DNA of 64,000 nucleotides from Symbiodinium kawagutii (GCA_009767595.1 VSDK01012888.1:247357-311356), one strand, 5' to 3'. Positions 43,614 through 53,327 are shown, counted from the first letter of the stretch. Notes: generated by a model from the letters alone, not told the origin. A program made the numbers and translations.

Positions 43614-43892
43614 ATGGCTGTGAACAAAGCGACATCAAGTAGAGTGTGGAGGTTTCAAGCTGGCAGGAAAATGAGAGGTGTTTTGAACAAGGCCAATCAT
43701 ATCCGCACGCCGTCGACAACAAAAATAATCAAACAAAACATCGCAAACATACCCGGACATAGGTACAACATCAGGCCCTTTGACAGATTAAACCAAGCTT
43801 GCTCGTCAAAAGGATTGCCGTATATTGTAGTCGCTTCCAGGAGGAATTCGAGTGGTCAAAGTCTAAGCTTGCAAGCCAACTATGGCTATTGA
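43614..43892 (+). CDS. 92-codon ORF, hypothetical basic protein
   Basis: ATG 43614 to stop 43892. Basic and polar throughout (FQAGRKMRGVLNKANHIRTP; HRYNIRPFDRLNQACSSKGL). AT-rich codons. No domain seen. Could be an exon or chance. Confidence 0.35.
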   Translation: MAVNKATSSRVWRFQAGRKMRGVLNKANHIRTPSTTKIIKQNIANIPGHRYNIRPFDRLNQACSSKGLPYIVVASRRNSSGQSLSLQANYGY

Positions 43893-44006
43893 GGAATAAT
43901 CTATAAGACTATAATGCAACTGCACTGGCACTGTGAGAATCCGACCCCTGCGGTGCAAATCTCAAAGTTGAACCAGAAAGAAGGTGCTCCCAAAGACCGT
44001 TTCTAC

Positions 44007-44267
44007 CCTTAGTGGAGGATCCCGCAGGACCAGTGATTTCATGTGCTCGCCGCCCACTTGATCTCAGTTGCTGCTCGTTGGGATACGGATTCATCTCCTA
44101 GGCGTTGCGGGGCCGGGTAGCTCCAAACCACTCCTCCTTTGAAGGGCCTTTGAAAGGATACCCATGGCTCCTGGCCTCCCTCCCCACCAGCCAAAGAATG
44201 AACTGCGAAAAGGGCCAGTTGTGGGTTCCCGAGGGGAAGCCGAGATCCAGCAAGTCAGGGAGGAATC
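44007..44267 (-). CDS. Two exons around a 90-bp repeat-derived intron
   Basis: Upstream exon 44188-44267: TGCATCACAG|GA, FLPDLLDLGFPSGTHNWPFS QFILWL, 75% GC3, ends CTG|GTGGGG. Downstream exon 44007-44097: CGCCTAG|GAG, EMNPYPNEQQLRSSGRRAHE ITGPAGSSTK, ends AAGG|GTAGAA. Phase is 0 on both sides of the intron. The intron 44098-44187 is one copy of the introner-like family. Family of the protein unknown. Plus-strand frames exist but have lower GC3. Confidence 0.62.
44098..44187 (-). repeat. Introner-like element forming an entire intron
   Basis: Begins GTGGGGAGGGAGGCCAGGAG at the donor, has the GGGTATCC...AAGGCCCTTC core, and ends GAGTGGTTTGGAGC...CCTAG at the acceptor. No extra intron sequence lies outside the repeat on either side. 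Confidence 0.65.
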
Positions 44268-44649
44268 CTGTGATGCAACCTCTCCAAGACGGACTTGTCC
44301 ATAATATGTTCAGCATGTCAGCAGCATTTTTCCCTCCAAACCTGGTAATCATGCAATTCCAGTCAGATGCACCTTAGTTTTCCTAAGGCATCATGAACTC
44401 ATGATAGGATAGTATCAACTAGGAAACCATGCTGTCAGCTGCTGACATGTGCCTACTTCTTTTTGAGTTGCTTCAACAAAAACCATCAAAAACCTCCGCA
44501 AAGCGGAAGCCCCTGCAGTGCCGAGCATCGTTCACACGAAAAATATCCACGACGCTTGAGAACGCGTCGGGGCGGATGAGATTCCTGGGGCTGGTAGGCT
44601 GAGCTCTAGCGCTTTTCATAAGCCAAGTTGTGACGCTGAAGTCCTGTGA

Positions 44650-45130
44650 TCATTGATCTTTGGCACCTCTCCTTCCCCAGGTGATGAGTGTTTCCGGATG
44701 TTTCAGGAAACAACCAGTTCTTATATTGTGGAAAAACTTCAGTTTTGCATTTACTTTCCCTTTCACTCTTCATCTGTCTTGCCCCTCCCCCTTTCTTCTT
44801 TCTCTTTCTCGTTCACTTGTTTTTTTGTTTTCTCTCTCTCTCTCTCTACCCTCAGTTTGGCCAAGGCCGAATCATAGAAAGGTGCATACTTCCGGATGTC
44901 CGGTGTTCCATATATGTGGCCGGCACACACAAGGTGCTGCAGGAAAGGTTGGCAAAACCTTTGCCTGCAAGTGGCACCTCCTTCGGTCTACAGCTTTTTC
45001 CACTCTCAACATTTCGTGGCGCTTCAAACGCGCTTACTTGGACACTGCGCAAGCCAGTGGTGCACAAGCCGAATCGGGGAAGTCATCCCAGCTGGCGGGT
45101 CTGAGTCTAGTTGCCATTGTGAGTGACCGT
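44650..45130 (+). CDS. Doubtful plus-strand ORFs
   Basis: Frames 44660-45217 (186 codons) and 44688-45104 run through a (CT)n tract at 44790-44850. Only 45000-45110 (ISWRFKRAYLDTAQASGAQA ESGKSSQLAGLS) is coding-like. Confidence 0.25.
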
Positions 45131-45150
45131 GAAACACATCAACACAGTTG

Positions 45151-45247
45151 GGTGTTTTTCAAAATAGGGCGCCCCAAGTATGGTTGGTTAAATTGCTATC
45201 AATTTTTGATTGGATGATTTTTGGGGCCCCTTGTTTTGAGAAACCAG
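45151..45247. repeat. TIR family 1 copy
   Basis: GGTGTTTTTCAAAATAGGGC left, GCCCCTTGTTTTGAGAAACC right, with ATGGTTGGTTAAAT and TTGGATGATTTTT inside. Confidence 0.8.
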
Positions 45248-45424
45248 CATTTATCCACTACATATAGTGCTTCGTGATCAATGCTTTATCATCAAGGGTG
45301 GTTGATTATCAACTCTGCGGTCATGCAGATGATGATTAACCATCCGCTATTATCGAAAATGGTGAATCATCTGCTTTGAGTGGCCCAATCATGAGTGAAT
45401 GTCATGATTTCCATCATGGTGAAG

Positions 45425-45584
45425 GGTGGGGCCCCGCTCAAGCGTTCCGACCACTCAATTGTGGCCCAGTGGCGCTAAAGCGGACGGTGAAAACGACAGA
45501 GTGCAGGAAAGGGCCACTTCCGTCTTGAGCCAGGCACCGGTGGAACATCTCGCAAACCGGAAGGGGCTTCAACTGGAGCCCTGA
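45425..45584 (+). CDS. 3'-terminal exon, unknown protein
   Basis: GTGAAG|G acceptor, then RSSVPTTQLWPSGAKADGEN, DRVQERATSVLSQAPVEHLA, NRKGLQLEP and TGA at 45582-45584. The last 39 codons are strongly coding-like. A later acceptor (GCCCAG at about 45470) is possible. It is preceded by TIR family 1 at 45151-45247, probably in the intron. Confidence 0.6.
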
Positions 45585-45599
45585 TCACTTGACTTAGGG

Positions 45600-46270
45600 T
45601 CATTACTTGGTGTTGTTGAACAAGCAGTGATAAATGTCAACACATTTCATGATAGCCACCCATCTCTGTGTGGAGGCAACAAGCACAGGGGTCACTTATA
45701 ATCGCCGTGAGTAGTACAGCAAACACACCCAAACAGGAATGGAGCATCGTTTAATGCACGGTTGGCTATGCCACATCTACCCCCCGCTTGTCCGTTTTAA
45801 GCACCTAAACTGGCAGGTTTGACTGTTGAAGCTGGAAAGGCAACCTTGAAATTTGAAACAAGTGGGAGTTCCAGCAGTTAAACACGGCCAGTTTGACAGT
45901 CAGTTGCTGCTGATCTCCCTCCAAAACTGGTCCTTACAGCACCCCAAGAGTGGCAGGTCATGGAACATCACCAGGCAATAATAGATGCTGATAGCCCATC
46001 ACCATGTACTACCTTTCAAGTACGGTGATTGTAGTGGTACCACATGAACTGGAAGGAGCAACCCAAATGAAAACGCATGAAACGCAGTGCGAAGCAAGAG
46101 TTCGGCAGCCATCTTTGTCAAAAAACGAGAGTTCATTAATCGACGTCATGACCCCTGTAGGGCAGCCAACAAATACGAAATAAAACCAACGCCGGAGCCA
46201 AAATGTTGGCTATAGTTATTTGGCTCGCGAAGTCTTGGTAAGTCGAAGTCCTTGACTCAGGAAATGACTC
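45600..46270. other. No firm gene
   Basis: A possible small plus exon at 45942-46027 (APQEWQVMEHHQAIIDA) follows CCTTACAG. Otherwise nothing seen. Confidence 0.35.
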
Positions 46271-46597
46271 GAGTCACTTGATCCAGTTGTCAATGAGCAA
46301 TGGCGATCAATGTTCATGGAACATAGTTGACCAATCCAAACGTGGCCTAACCACCACTGTTCGCCATGAGAGGGTGAAACAATTCATCATTCTAGATGCT
46401 AGGTCCCTTTATATTCATTCACCATCATATAGCTGTGGGTCAGAACCGTGCACCCTTGGCTGCTCACACTTACATCCCATGAATCACCAAACTAGTCGAA
46501 CCGTTGTGATGGGTTCACTTACTGCCACCCCTTCTTGCTTGGTTGAGTCATGACCCATCCCCGATGTCATCACCGTTGACCAGGACACATCAACAAG

Positions 46598-46621
46598 NNN
46601 NNNNNNNNNNNNNNNNNNNNN
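46598..46621. other. Assembly gap (24 N)
   Basis: A run of 24 undetermined bases. The sequence resumes inside a coding exon. Confidence 0.99.
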
Positions 46622-46723
46622 GGAATGCCGTCCGCAGGTTTCGAGAGAAGAAGTCTGCGGCCATCTGCTTCCACAAGAAGACCTGGTCGGCCCGGGGGCC
46701 GTGCACAGTGCCACAACTGGTGG
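46622..46723 (+). CDS. Exon truncated by the gap, unknown protein
   Basis: Immediately after the Ns the plus frame reads NAVRRFREKKSAAICFHKKT WSARGPCTVPQLV with about 80% GC3 and ends G|GTAGGATT. The 5' part of the exon is lost in the gap. Basic protein. Family unknown. The reverse strand is open but poorer. Confidence 0.6.
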
Positions 46724-47228
46724 GTAGGATTTCAAGCGAACATGATCAAGCACGACAACCCACAAGAACAGTTTGGGCTGACTATGGTTAAGCTATTTTA
46801 ACCTGCCCTATGCTTAATTGCTATACTGATGAACGAGCTGAGTAGGAATTATACAAATGATTAGCCACAATGGAAGGTCCACGTGTAAACTCAACTGCTG
46901 GACCCCCACAACAACCTTGATTGCAATTCGTCCTTGAGGGTTTTTGCAGGAGCCCATTTGCCAGTGAGTTCAATTTTTCTCCCCTCGTTTAGCCTCGTTT
47001 GGTCGAAAAAACGGTACAACAGACTGTTGCAGCTTCTTAGCCTGTTTACTTCAGTTCGTGCATGCGGGCACCGTGGTTCTGCACGTGGCAAATAATTAGC
47101 ATCTGATTTGCTGCGTGTGGTACACCATCGGGGTCGCCGCAGCATGGATATGCATATATAGGTGGATAGCTGCATGCTGGTCAAGTTGTCAAATCGCCAT
47201 TGCGATGCCATCTCCCACATCTTCCCAC

Positions 47229-47387
47229 CTGCTTCTGCACATCTCCGCGCTTCTCTGTTTCCATCAGCAAGGTCTGATAGTAACGCCTCAACTCGGTTGA
47301 GCACACGGGGCGCTGAGCGCCACCCTCAGGATGGCCATACAATGGTTCTCCTCCCTCCTGGCCATAACAGCCACAACCACCACACTG
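47229..47387 (-). CDS. Internal exon, Cys/Gly-rich then helical
   Basis: GGTTGCCACAG|CAG acceptor, then QCGGCGCYGQEGGEPLYGHP, EGGAQRPVCSTELRRYYQTL and LMETEKRGDVQKQ, phase 0 to a GT donor (CAG|GTGGGAAG). GC3 about 70% in the second half. A different minus frame (46891-47304, LNRVEALLSDLADGNREARR) is open for 137 codons but has only about 40% GC3, so I take it as a shadow. Confidence 0.58.
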
Positions 47388-47578
47388 CTGTGGCAACCTC
47401 ACTCATTGAACCTCAGAAATGGTCTAAGCATCTCGAAAATCCCTATGTCAGAATGACGTTCGGTGATCACAAGCGATCTGAACAACAGCAAATGCATCGG
47501 TACCTCTGCTGAATGATCAATATTGATCAACAAATCTGCAACCCATCTTGAGCCAAGATACTGCCGCCCGTCCACCGC

Positions 47579-47971
47579 ATGTTTCTTGGTGTAGCCTGTC
47601 TTACCATGCTCCGGGTGGCGGCCGTCGCTCAACGTCCGTACCTAGGGGTGCCGAAACGGACTGTTGGCGTCCCGAGCGGAGGGGGACAAACAACTTGGCT
47701 CAAGAATGTAAAGAGCGTCATTTACTTGAGATACCTGAGCAAGAAGTCATGCCTCATGCCATCCGCAATTCCCCAACCACTCAAAATTGCAACATCCTTG
47801 ATGTGGGAAAACATTGAGGCACGCCACCACGAACCCCACATCGTCCGAAACAGTGAACTTGTGTTTGGATGTCCACCAGCACGATGTTCTCAGGAGATCC
47901 GACTTGGATTCGTAGCCAGGGAAACATTTGGTGGTTTGTCAAAATGTGGTACCCCGAAGTCATCTAAATAA
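47579..47971 (+). CDS. 130-codon ORF, hypothetical
   Basis: ATG 47579 to stop 47971. The first 65 codons have fair GC3 (RVAAVAQRPYLGVPKRTVGV; WLKNVKSVIYLRYLSKKSCL). The last 20 overlap a half-copy of TIR family 1 (47929-47990). A second plus frame (47548-47817) is also protein-like. An exon is likely between 47605 and 47770. Confidence 0.4.
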   Translation: MFLGVACLTMLRVAAVAQRPYLGVPKRTVGVPSGGGQTTWLKNVKSVIYLRYLSKKSCLMPSAIPQPLKIATSLMWENIEARHHEPHIVRNSELVFGCPPARCSQEIRLGFVARETFGGLSKCGTPKSSK

Positions 47972-48609
47972 TGTTGTCTGACCAATAGTAAAGCGCTTGC
48001 AATAGCTACAAATAATTTCCAGATCTTGATTTTTAGCCCTTACTAAATTTAAATTAGCCCTTATTGATTCTTAATTACAGAATGTCAACTTGCCCCAGAG
48101 CAGCTGCAATAATAGGACAGCATTCACAATAGCTACAAATAATTTCCAGAAAATTCCAAAATTTTGAGATTTCCCCCTTACTAAATTGTAAAAGGGCCAA
48201 TTTAAATTTAGTATTGATCCAGAAAGGTACCCCCTTGCAAGCTCCTGCATTGCAATTGTAAATTGAAATTAGCAACTGCAATAAAAAACAACTTCCCTGG
48301 CTCATTTCTATTTTTTTTCTTCCCTATTGTTTTTTAATTGTGTTTAAATGTGTTCTAATTATGATTGAATGCTTTTCAAAAGCATAAGCAAACCAAACCT
48401 CTACAAACTCAAAAATTTGACCTTGTTCAAAACAGCTCTTTTCTTTTTAAAATCCTTCTAAAAAATTGCAAAAAACAGGTCCACAAAGGGTACCCCCTTG
48501 CAAGCTCCTGCATTGCAATTATAAATTGAAATTAGCAACTGCAATAAAAAACAACTTCCCTGGCTCATTTCTATTTTTTTTCTTCCCTATTGTTTTTGAA
48601 TTGTCGTTA

Positions 48610-48787
48610 AAAGAAAGAAGAAAAGAAAAGAAAAGAAAAGAAAAGAAAAGAAAAGAAAAGAAAAGAAAAGAAAAGAAAAGAAAAGAAAAGAAAAGAAAGG
48701 AAAAGAGAAGAAAAGAAAAGAAAAGAAAGGAAAAGAGAAGAAAAGAAAAGAAAAGAAAGGAAAAGAAGAGAAAAGAAGAGAAAGAAG
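48610..48787 (+). repeat. (AAAAG)n array inside copy A
   Basis: About 35 units of AAAAG with a few GGAAAAGAG variants. Absent from the matching place in copy B. Confidence 0.98.
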
Positions 48788-48795
48788 CCTTCGGG

Positions 48796-48880
48796 GAGAG
48801 TCGTGGGGAGAGTCGTGGGGAGAGTCGTGGGGCGAGTCGTGGGGAGTCCAGTGGGGAGAGTCGTGGGGAGTCCAGATTCC
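48796..48880 (+). repeat. 12-bp minisatellite GGGGAGAGTCGT
   Basis: Six or seven units with small variants. Any ORF across it is repeat-encoded. Confidence 0.95.
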
Positions 48881-48964
48881 AGCCCCCAAAAAAAAAAGAC
48901 ATATTTTTTTTTAGGGGGGGTACACTATTGTGCAGCCAACATTACTAACTTTTACAAAAACAAA

Positions 48965-49111
48965 GCCATTGATTTTACCCCCTGCTTGAGAACACATCAA
49001 GCATCGTTTCATACCCCGGGGAAAGGCCAGAACGCCAAGTCGCAAAGAGAACCCACGCATCGTGAAAGCGGCCTCGTGGAACAAGTGGGGGGCTGGGCCA
49101 CTAACTTCTAG
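48965..49111 (+). CDS. Possible terminal exon just past the repeat
   Basis: The plus frame LRTHQASFHTPGKGQNAKSQ, REPTHRESGLVEQVGGWATN F ends at TAG 49109-49111, with about 60% GC3 in its last half. The upstream part of the same ORF is minisatellite. A second frame reads SIVSYPGERPERQVAKR. Confidence 0.4.
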   Translation, partial: AIDFTPCLRTHQASFHTPGKGQNAKSQREPTHRESGLVEQVGGWATNF

Positions 49112-49614
49112 GATCCACCTTGGAGAGCTCATTTTCACACGACTCATTTATCATGATCAATGACCAAGTATCTAGTAGTTTGAACATGAGTAATTTGAAA
49201 ATGATCATTTATCATGATCTTGACAAATCATGACAATCAACGGAAAATCATTTACCTTCCTCCTTTTTGTTGATGACGTTGGCCAAGTGATCCCCATAAA
49301 CAACCAGGAGGACCATGCGGACAACTTACTTCGGAAACGGCGTACAACTTGAGCGAGTGAAATTTGGTGATCCTTCAAACAAAGAATGTTAGGTACCGTG
49401 GTCCACCAGGGTCAAAAATAGCCACATGTTTTTGACACCAGCGTGCAAGATAGAATTGACACCATGGCAGTCAACAATTTTTGATTAACCATTGATTAAC
49501 CAAATCTCTCAAATTTTTAATTAGCCAATTTTTTATTAACCATTTTTGATCAACCATGTTGACCATGGCAGACTGCCCATTACTGGCTGACCATCCGCGG
49601 CCTATTCTAAAGAC

Positions 49615-49687
49615 CTGCAATGGCGTCTCCCACCAGCTCCAGCCAAGGGACCCATTCGCCACAAGGACCAAACCACTTGAGCAGCAC
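49615..49687 (-). CDS. Internal exon, unknown protein
   Basis: GGCTTTGCAG|GTG acceptor, then VLLKWFGPCGEWVPWLELVG DAIA to GCAG|GTCTTT (GT donor). GC3 about 67%. A plus ATG frame (MASPTSSSQGTHSPQGPNHL) covers the same bases and cannot be excluded. Confidence 0.45.
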
Positions 49688-49853
49688 CTGCAAAGCCATG
49701 ACTCAAATTTGGGGTCCTAAACCCTGGCATCTCAGGGTGTACCCCATGGTAACCTGTACCCCCTGGTAACCTGAGATCGCAACGGAAAATTCCAGCTATC
49801 CCGAAATGGTTTAGAGTGTTGGCAATGGTGTTTGGTGATCTTTCCGGGGTTCA

Positions 49854-49990
49854 TTACATGCCGTAGCGTCGCATCAAAAGTGGCAGTGTCCATTGGAACT
49901 TGGCTAGGCCCGAGTGATCACAGCCGGTGCTTAAACCAGCCCACGTGTCACTGGGCATCCTCATCCCAGGAGTGGAAACGGAAGGGGAAC
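49854..49990 (-). CDS. 3'-terminal coding block, hypothetical
   Basis: A minus frame ends ...TGCDHSGLAKFQWTLPLLMR RYGM at TAA 49856-49854. It belongs to a 165-codon ORF (49854-50351), of which I trust only this end. Confidence 0.4.
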
Positions 49991-50159
49991 AAACGTGCCG
50001 ACCGAGCATAGCACATGCATGCGTCAATCCATGCATAAATGTACCTAAATGTACATATACCCGGGTGGGCCCCGCTTTGGCTGAAAGCAAGTTCTGAAAT
50101 TTCATGGTCAGTTTGGCAGTGCGGCCCTTGCCTACGATTCCAGCTACCAAACTGCTAGA

Positions 50160-50291
50160 CATTAGCTGCAACTGGCCGCTTGCTCGGCCATGGCTATGCC
50201 AGGGAGTCGTCATACCTTGTCCTACTGATGATTGCCAGCAGCCTTGGCATCTTCGGCCTTGGCATGGTGTCATGCTCTGACCTGAAAATGT
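50160..50291 (+). CDS. Possible exon with a membrane helix
   Basis: Plus: LLGHGYARESSYLVLLMIAS SLGIFGLGMVSCSDLKM, TGA near 50291, GC3 about 68%. Minus alternative: MPRPKMPRLLAIISRTRYDD. Strand uncertain. Confidence 0.38.
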
Positions 50292-50492
50292 GAAGGAAAA
50301 CTGGCAGTGACCCACCGACTGAGGAATACATCCATATACAGTGCATTCCAAATCAGACCAGTAAAAACACCAAAAAATACGTACAGGATATTATAGGATA
50401 CGGACAAAAAATCAAACAATATGCAAATAAACACATTTGAATACATAGAATCCATTACAAATACATACAATACCTTTTTCCCTCACCGCGCA

Positions 50493-50595
50493 TCATGGAC
50501 CACACATGCCACCCGGCACTGCGTCAGCAGCCTTCTGAATCAAGTCGTATACGAAGATCCAGGAGCGCCTGAGTTGGGCCATGGTACGGTTCCAA
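50493..50595 (-). CDS. 3'-terminal exon, unknown protein
   Basis: A minus frame after ACTGAAG|GC reads HSWNRTMAQLRRSWIFVYDL IQKAADAVPGGMCGP, TGA 50495-50493. About 64% GC3, compact and convincing. The plus ORF 50421-50843 overlaps with poorer codon use here. Family unknown. Confidence 0.5.
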
Positions 50596-50759
50596 CTGTG
50601 GCCTTCAGTTCACTGTTCCCATTGGTTCCGCCTGAAATATTGCTATCTCTCTCTCTCTCTCTCTTTGCGGGTTGGAAACTGATGAGTTCGAAAGCCACCC
50701 AATCCATGAACCCGCCACATCAACGGCAAACTAACTATCTTTGGGTTCTCCGACCTCAG

Positions 50760-50843
50760 GCCTGCATGGAAGTCATGTTTCTTTGCCGTCAAGTCACGAC
50801 CATCAAGTTGTCCTCAGCAACCACTGCACGGCGGAAGCTGTGA
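50760..50843 (+). CDS. Possible 3'-terminal exon
   Basis: CGACCTCAG|GCC acceptor, then ACMEVMFLCRQVTTIKLSSA TTARRKL, TGA 50843. GC3 about 64%. A minus reading (NHSFRRAVVAEDNLMVVT) competes. Confidence 0.4.
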   Translation, partial: ACMEVMFLCRQVTTIKLSSATTARRKL

Positions 50844-50954
50844 TTCGGATGTCTGCCACAGCATGGGCATTCACACTTTTGCAACACTGTCAATCGGTCA
50901 GCTGACTAACATTGACTATGTTGGTCAGCAGTTATGTTCCCACAATGGTTGGAA

Positions 50955-51185
50955 TCACTTCCATTCACTAGATGCAATTAACCAACCAGCTGAGTCTTGT
51001 CCATCACCAGAAACGCAGCAACGCGGCAAGTTCGCTTTTTTCCCGCCTGACCAGCCACGCTTAAAGATGTCTAAAACATTGTAAAACATGAACTGCCAGG
51101 GAGCCAAGCACTTTTTTTGGGGGGGCTTGTCCATCTTAAACCACTGCTTCAACTGCTGAAGCTCTGAAAGAACAAATTGAGCCAA
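50955..51185 (-). CDS. 76-codon exon/ORF, hypothetical
   Basis: Minus frame MAQFVLSELQQLKQWFKMDK, PPQKKCLAPWQFMFYNVLDI, FKRGWSGGKKANLPRCCVSG and on to a stop at 50955. GC3 is about 65% in the first 60 codons, better than the plus ORF (50863-51084). A GT donor is possible after CGTGGCTG. The ATG at 51185 may be internal. Family unknown. Confidence 0.52.
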   Translation of the reverse strand: MAQFVLSELQQLKQWFKMDKPPQKKCLAPWQFMFYNVLDIFKRGWSGGKKANLPRCCVSGDGQDSAGWLIASSEWK

Positions 51186-51398
51186 AAACTGGATGAGTGA
51201 TGATCATCGATGCCCCCTGGGCCTACCACTTGCTCCCGCAGCGGCCACAAAGGGACGAAACATGTGAGCGCAGAATGCTGGATGCTTATGGCTGCCTCAT
51301 ATGGATTCCAAAGTCATGACAAATGATGATGGTGGAACAACTTCGCTACACCAAAGCTCAGCGCTCAAAAATGTACCAAATTAAGCCATCTAAGGCGA

Positions 51399-51401
<3 letters not shown>

Positions 51402-51433
<32 letters not shown>

Positions 51434-51446
51434 GGAGGAGGAGGAG
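51402..51446 (+). repeat. (GAT)n-(GAG)n tract
   Basis: Eleven GAT/ATG units followed by five GAG units. One plus frame gives an Asp/Glu run and then AFHHLPP, stop. Confidence 0.95.
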
Positions 51447-51466
51447 GCCTTCCACCATCTTCCACC

Positions 51467-51521
51467 ATGAGCATACTGCTGGATATTGCATCAATCCAGC
51501 AAGAGCTTATGCATGATCATG
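51467..51521 (+). CDS. Possible first exon with consensus donor
   Basis: ATG 51467: MSILLDIASIQQELMHDHG followed by G|GTAAGTTACC, the best GT donor seen in the window. Unspliced, the frame runs to 51661. Confidence 0.4.
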
Positions 51522-51685
51522 GTAAGTTACCAGCATGCCACGTGACTTTGTTCCCAGCGAACCGCTGCCGAACACATCAGCATAGCTTCCACTCCCCTGG
51601 CCATGTGCCAGCTACTCTGGGGCCACCTTGGGGCGTCCTAGGTCCTAAAATGGAGCCCTGAAACTGCTCGAAACGATCAATTCAC

Positions 51686-51904
51686 ATGTCAGATCGGAAG
51701 CGATTTCTCCATCGATTCAAGGGCAAACCTTGCAATTTGACATGGTCTCACGAACACTCGCATAACACTCGCTCTTCCTACCCTATTGCCTATTTCCATG
51801 AAGAAATGCCTCACCATCCATCATTGGTGTCAAATATCTCCAGGCTTCCGGGGAACAAAACAACCCTGGAATCATCGATGCATTTGAGCCATGACCATAA
51901 ATAA
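51686..51904 (+). CDS. 72-codon ORF, hypothetical
   Basis: MSDRKRFLHRFKGKPCNLTW, then a polar His-rich stretch, stop at 51904. Weak codon support. Confidence 0.28.
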   Translation: MSDRKRFLHRFKGKPCNLTWSHEHSHNTRSSYPIAYFHEEMPHHPSLVSNISRLPGNKTTLESSMHLSHDHK

Positions 51905-52345
51905 TGGTGTACCCATGTGTGCCCTATTTTTGCCCCTATGATTGGTGGTTTCCCCATTGTAGATGGCCATGCCGGTGGGAACCACCATTGATGGACACCC
52001 ACATGTCCTCGTGCGCACGGCGCGCTCAGCAGGCGACCAACCTTGGAGATCGACACCGCAACTGGTGGGCAATTTGGGACAACTGAAGGAGTGACTCCTA
52101 GCCTTTGATTGAATTGGGATGGTGAAGATAATGATTCCTAATAATGATGAGTGATGAGTGACGATACTTGCGGCCGAAGTGAACAAACAATTGGGGATTC
52201 GTCATGTATATCTCATAGATTTCAGATATAATGTCGTCAATGTCATCATAGAATCAATCTCATCTCATTTTACTTGATCTTCTCCTATCTATAGTCCATG
52301 GATCTGTCTATCTATTCATCTAATTCCATCTCGCCATCTCTCCAC

Positions 52346-52488
52346 CTAGGCGTGTGAGCTGCAGCCCTGGTGTGTAGCTGAGGGGCCGCCCTGTCATGAG
52401 CTGCACCGCATGGATCAGATTCTCCATGTGCGGCTTGGTATCCTGCGGAACCTGCGGGGTGCATAGCGTGGCGCGCCAAAGCTTCCAG
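52346..52488 (-). CDS. Internal exon, unknown protein
   Basis: CCAGTGTAG|C acceptor, then WKLWRATLCTPQVPQDTKPH, MENLIHAVQLMTGRPLSYTP and GLQLTRL, ending CTAG|GTGGAG. GC3 is about 80%, among the clearest exons here. The other two minus frames and the plus strand are inferior. No family recognised. Confidence 0.68.
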
Positions 52489-52539
52489 CTACACTGGTGG
52501 CCTGCGATGATTCAAGGAAACTGATCATCAAATCCGTGT

Positions 52540-52633
52540 GATTCTTTCAATCAAACTATCTATCTACCTATCTGTCTATCTATTCATCTATTATCTATCT
52601 ATGATCTATCTATCCATTAGCTATCTATTGATC

Positions 52634-52711
<78 letters not shown>

Positions 52712-52968
52712 CGTCCGTCCGTCCGTCCGTCCGTCCGTCCGTCCGTCTGTCTGCCTGTCTGTCTGTCTATCGATTTTTTCTATCTACCTGTGTTTCCATC
52801 TCTTATTTCTCCATCCATACATCTATCCATCTATCAGTATATCGATCTATTGATCGATCTATCTAGATTTCTGTCTATCCATCTATCTATGTTTCTATCA
52901 ATCTATCGATCCATCTGTTCGCCTATCTATCTATCCATCTATCTATCTATCCATCTATTATCTATCTA

Positions 52969-53025
<57 letters not shown>

Positions 53026-53275
53026 AACGATCTATTGATCATTATCCATCTATCTATCTTGTTTATCTGTCTTGTCTTGTCTTGTCTTGTCTTATCTTAT
53101 CTTATCTATCTTATCTATCTATATCTTTATCTCTATATCTCTATATCTATATCTCTATTCATATCTATCTACTGAAAAATATGTCTTTCTCTTTCATTAT
53201 CTATCTGTCTACCTATCTATCTATCTTTCCATATCTTTCCATCTATCTATTTCAAAATCTACCTATCTGTCAAAG
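52540..53275. repeat. (CTAT)n, (CCGT)n and related arrays
   Basis: CTAT runs at 52634-52710 and 52970-53025, with a CCGT block at 52711-52746 joined directly to the first. Decayed TATC/TTATC units follow to 53270. The 166-codon ORF across it is repeat-encoded. Confidence 0.97.
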
Positions 53276-53327
53276 TGGCTCCCAAGGTATGATGGCTTAT
53301 CCTCAGTCTTGATTTCTCACCGATCAT

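Larger units (their letters stand above)
47983..48932 (+). repeat. ~1 kb dispersed repeat, copy A
   Basis: Starts CAATAGTAAAGCGCT and ends TACACTATTGTG. It shares its order of landmarks with 60727-61740: TTACAGAATGTCAACTTG, CTACAAATAATTTCCAGA, TTACTAAATTGTAAAAG, TTGATCCAGAAAGG, then units with GCAATAAAAAACAACTTCC and CAAAAGCATAAGCAAA. Two ~263-bp units start at 48226 and 48489. Confidence 0.85.

Noticed and set aside
45680..46260. Possible LTR retrotransposon remnant
   Set aside because: No pair of long terminal repeats, primer-binding site or reverse-transcriptase motif could be seen.
47690..47705. Spliced-leader-like TTGGCTCAAG
   Set aside because: Only the last ten bases match; the 5' part of the dinoflagellate spliced leader is absent, and no other copy was seen.
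48466..48948. Lys-rich ORFs across 48466-48948
   Set aside because: Encoded by (AAAAG)n and the 12-bp minisatellite.
50675..50700. Hammerhead-ribozyme-like core (CTGATGAG...GAAA)
   Set aside because: CTGATGAGTTCGAAA leaves at most one base pair for stem II, and no complementary stem I/III strands with a cleavage site were found nearby.
52538..53038. 166-codon plus-strand ORF
   Set aside because: Encoded by CTAT/CCGT repeats (YLSIYLSI runs).
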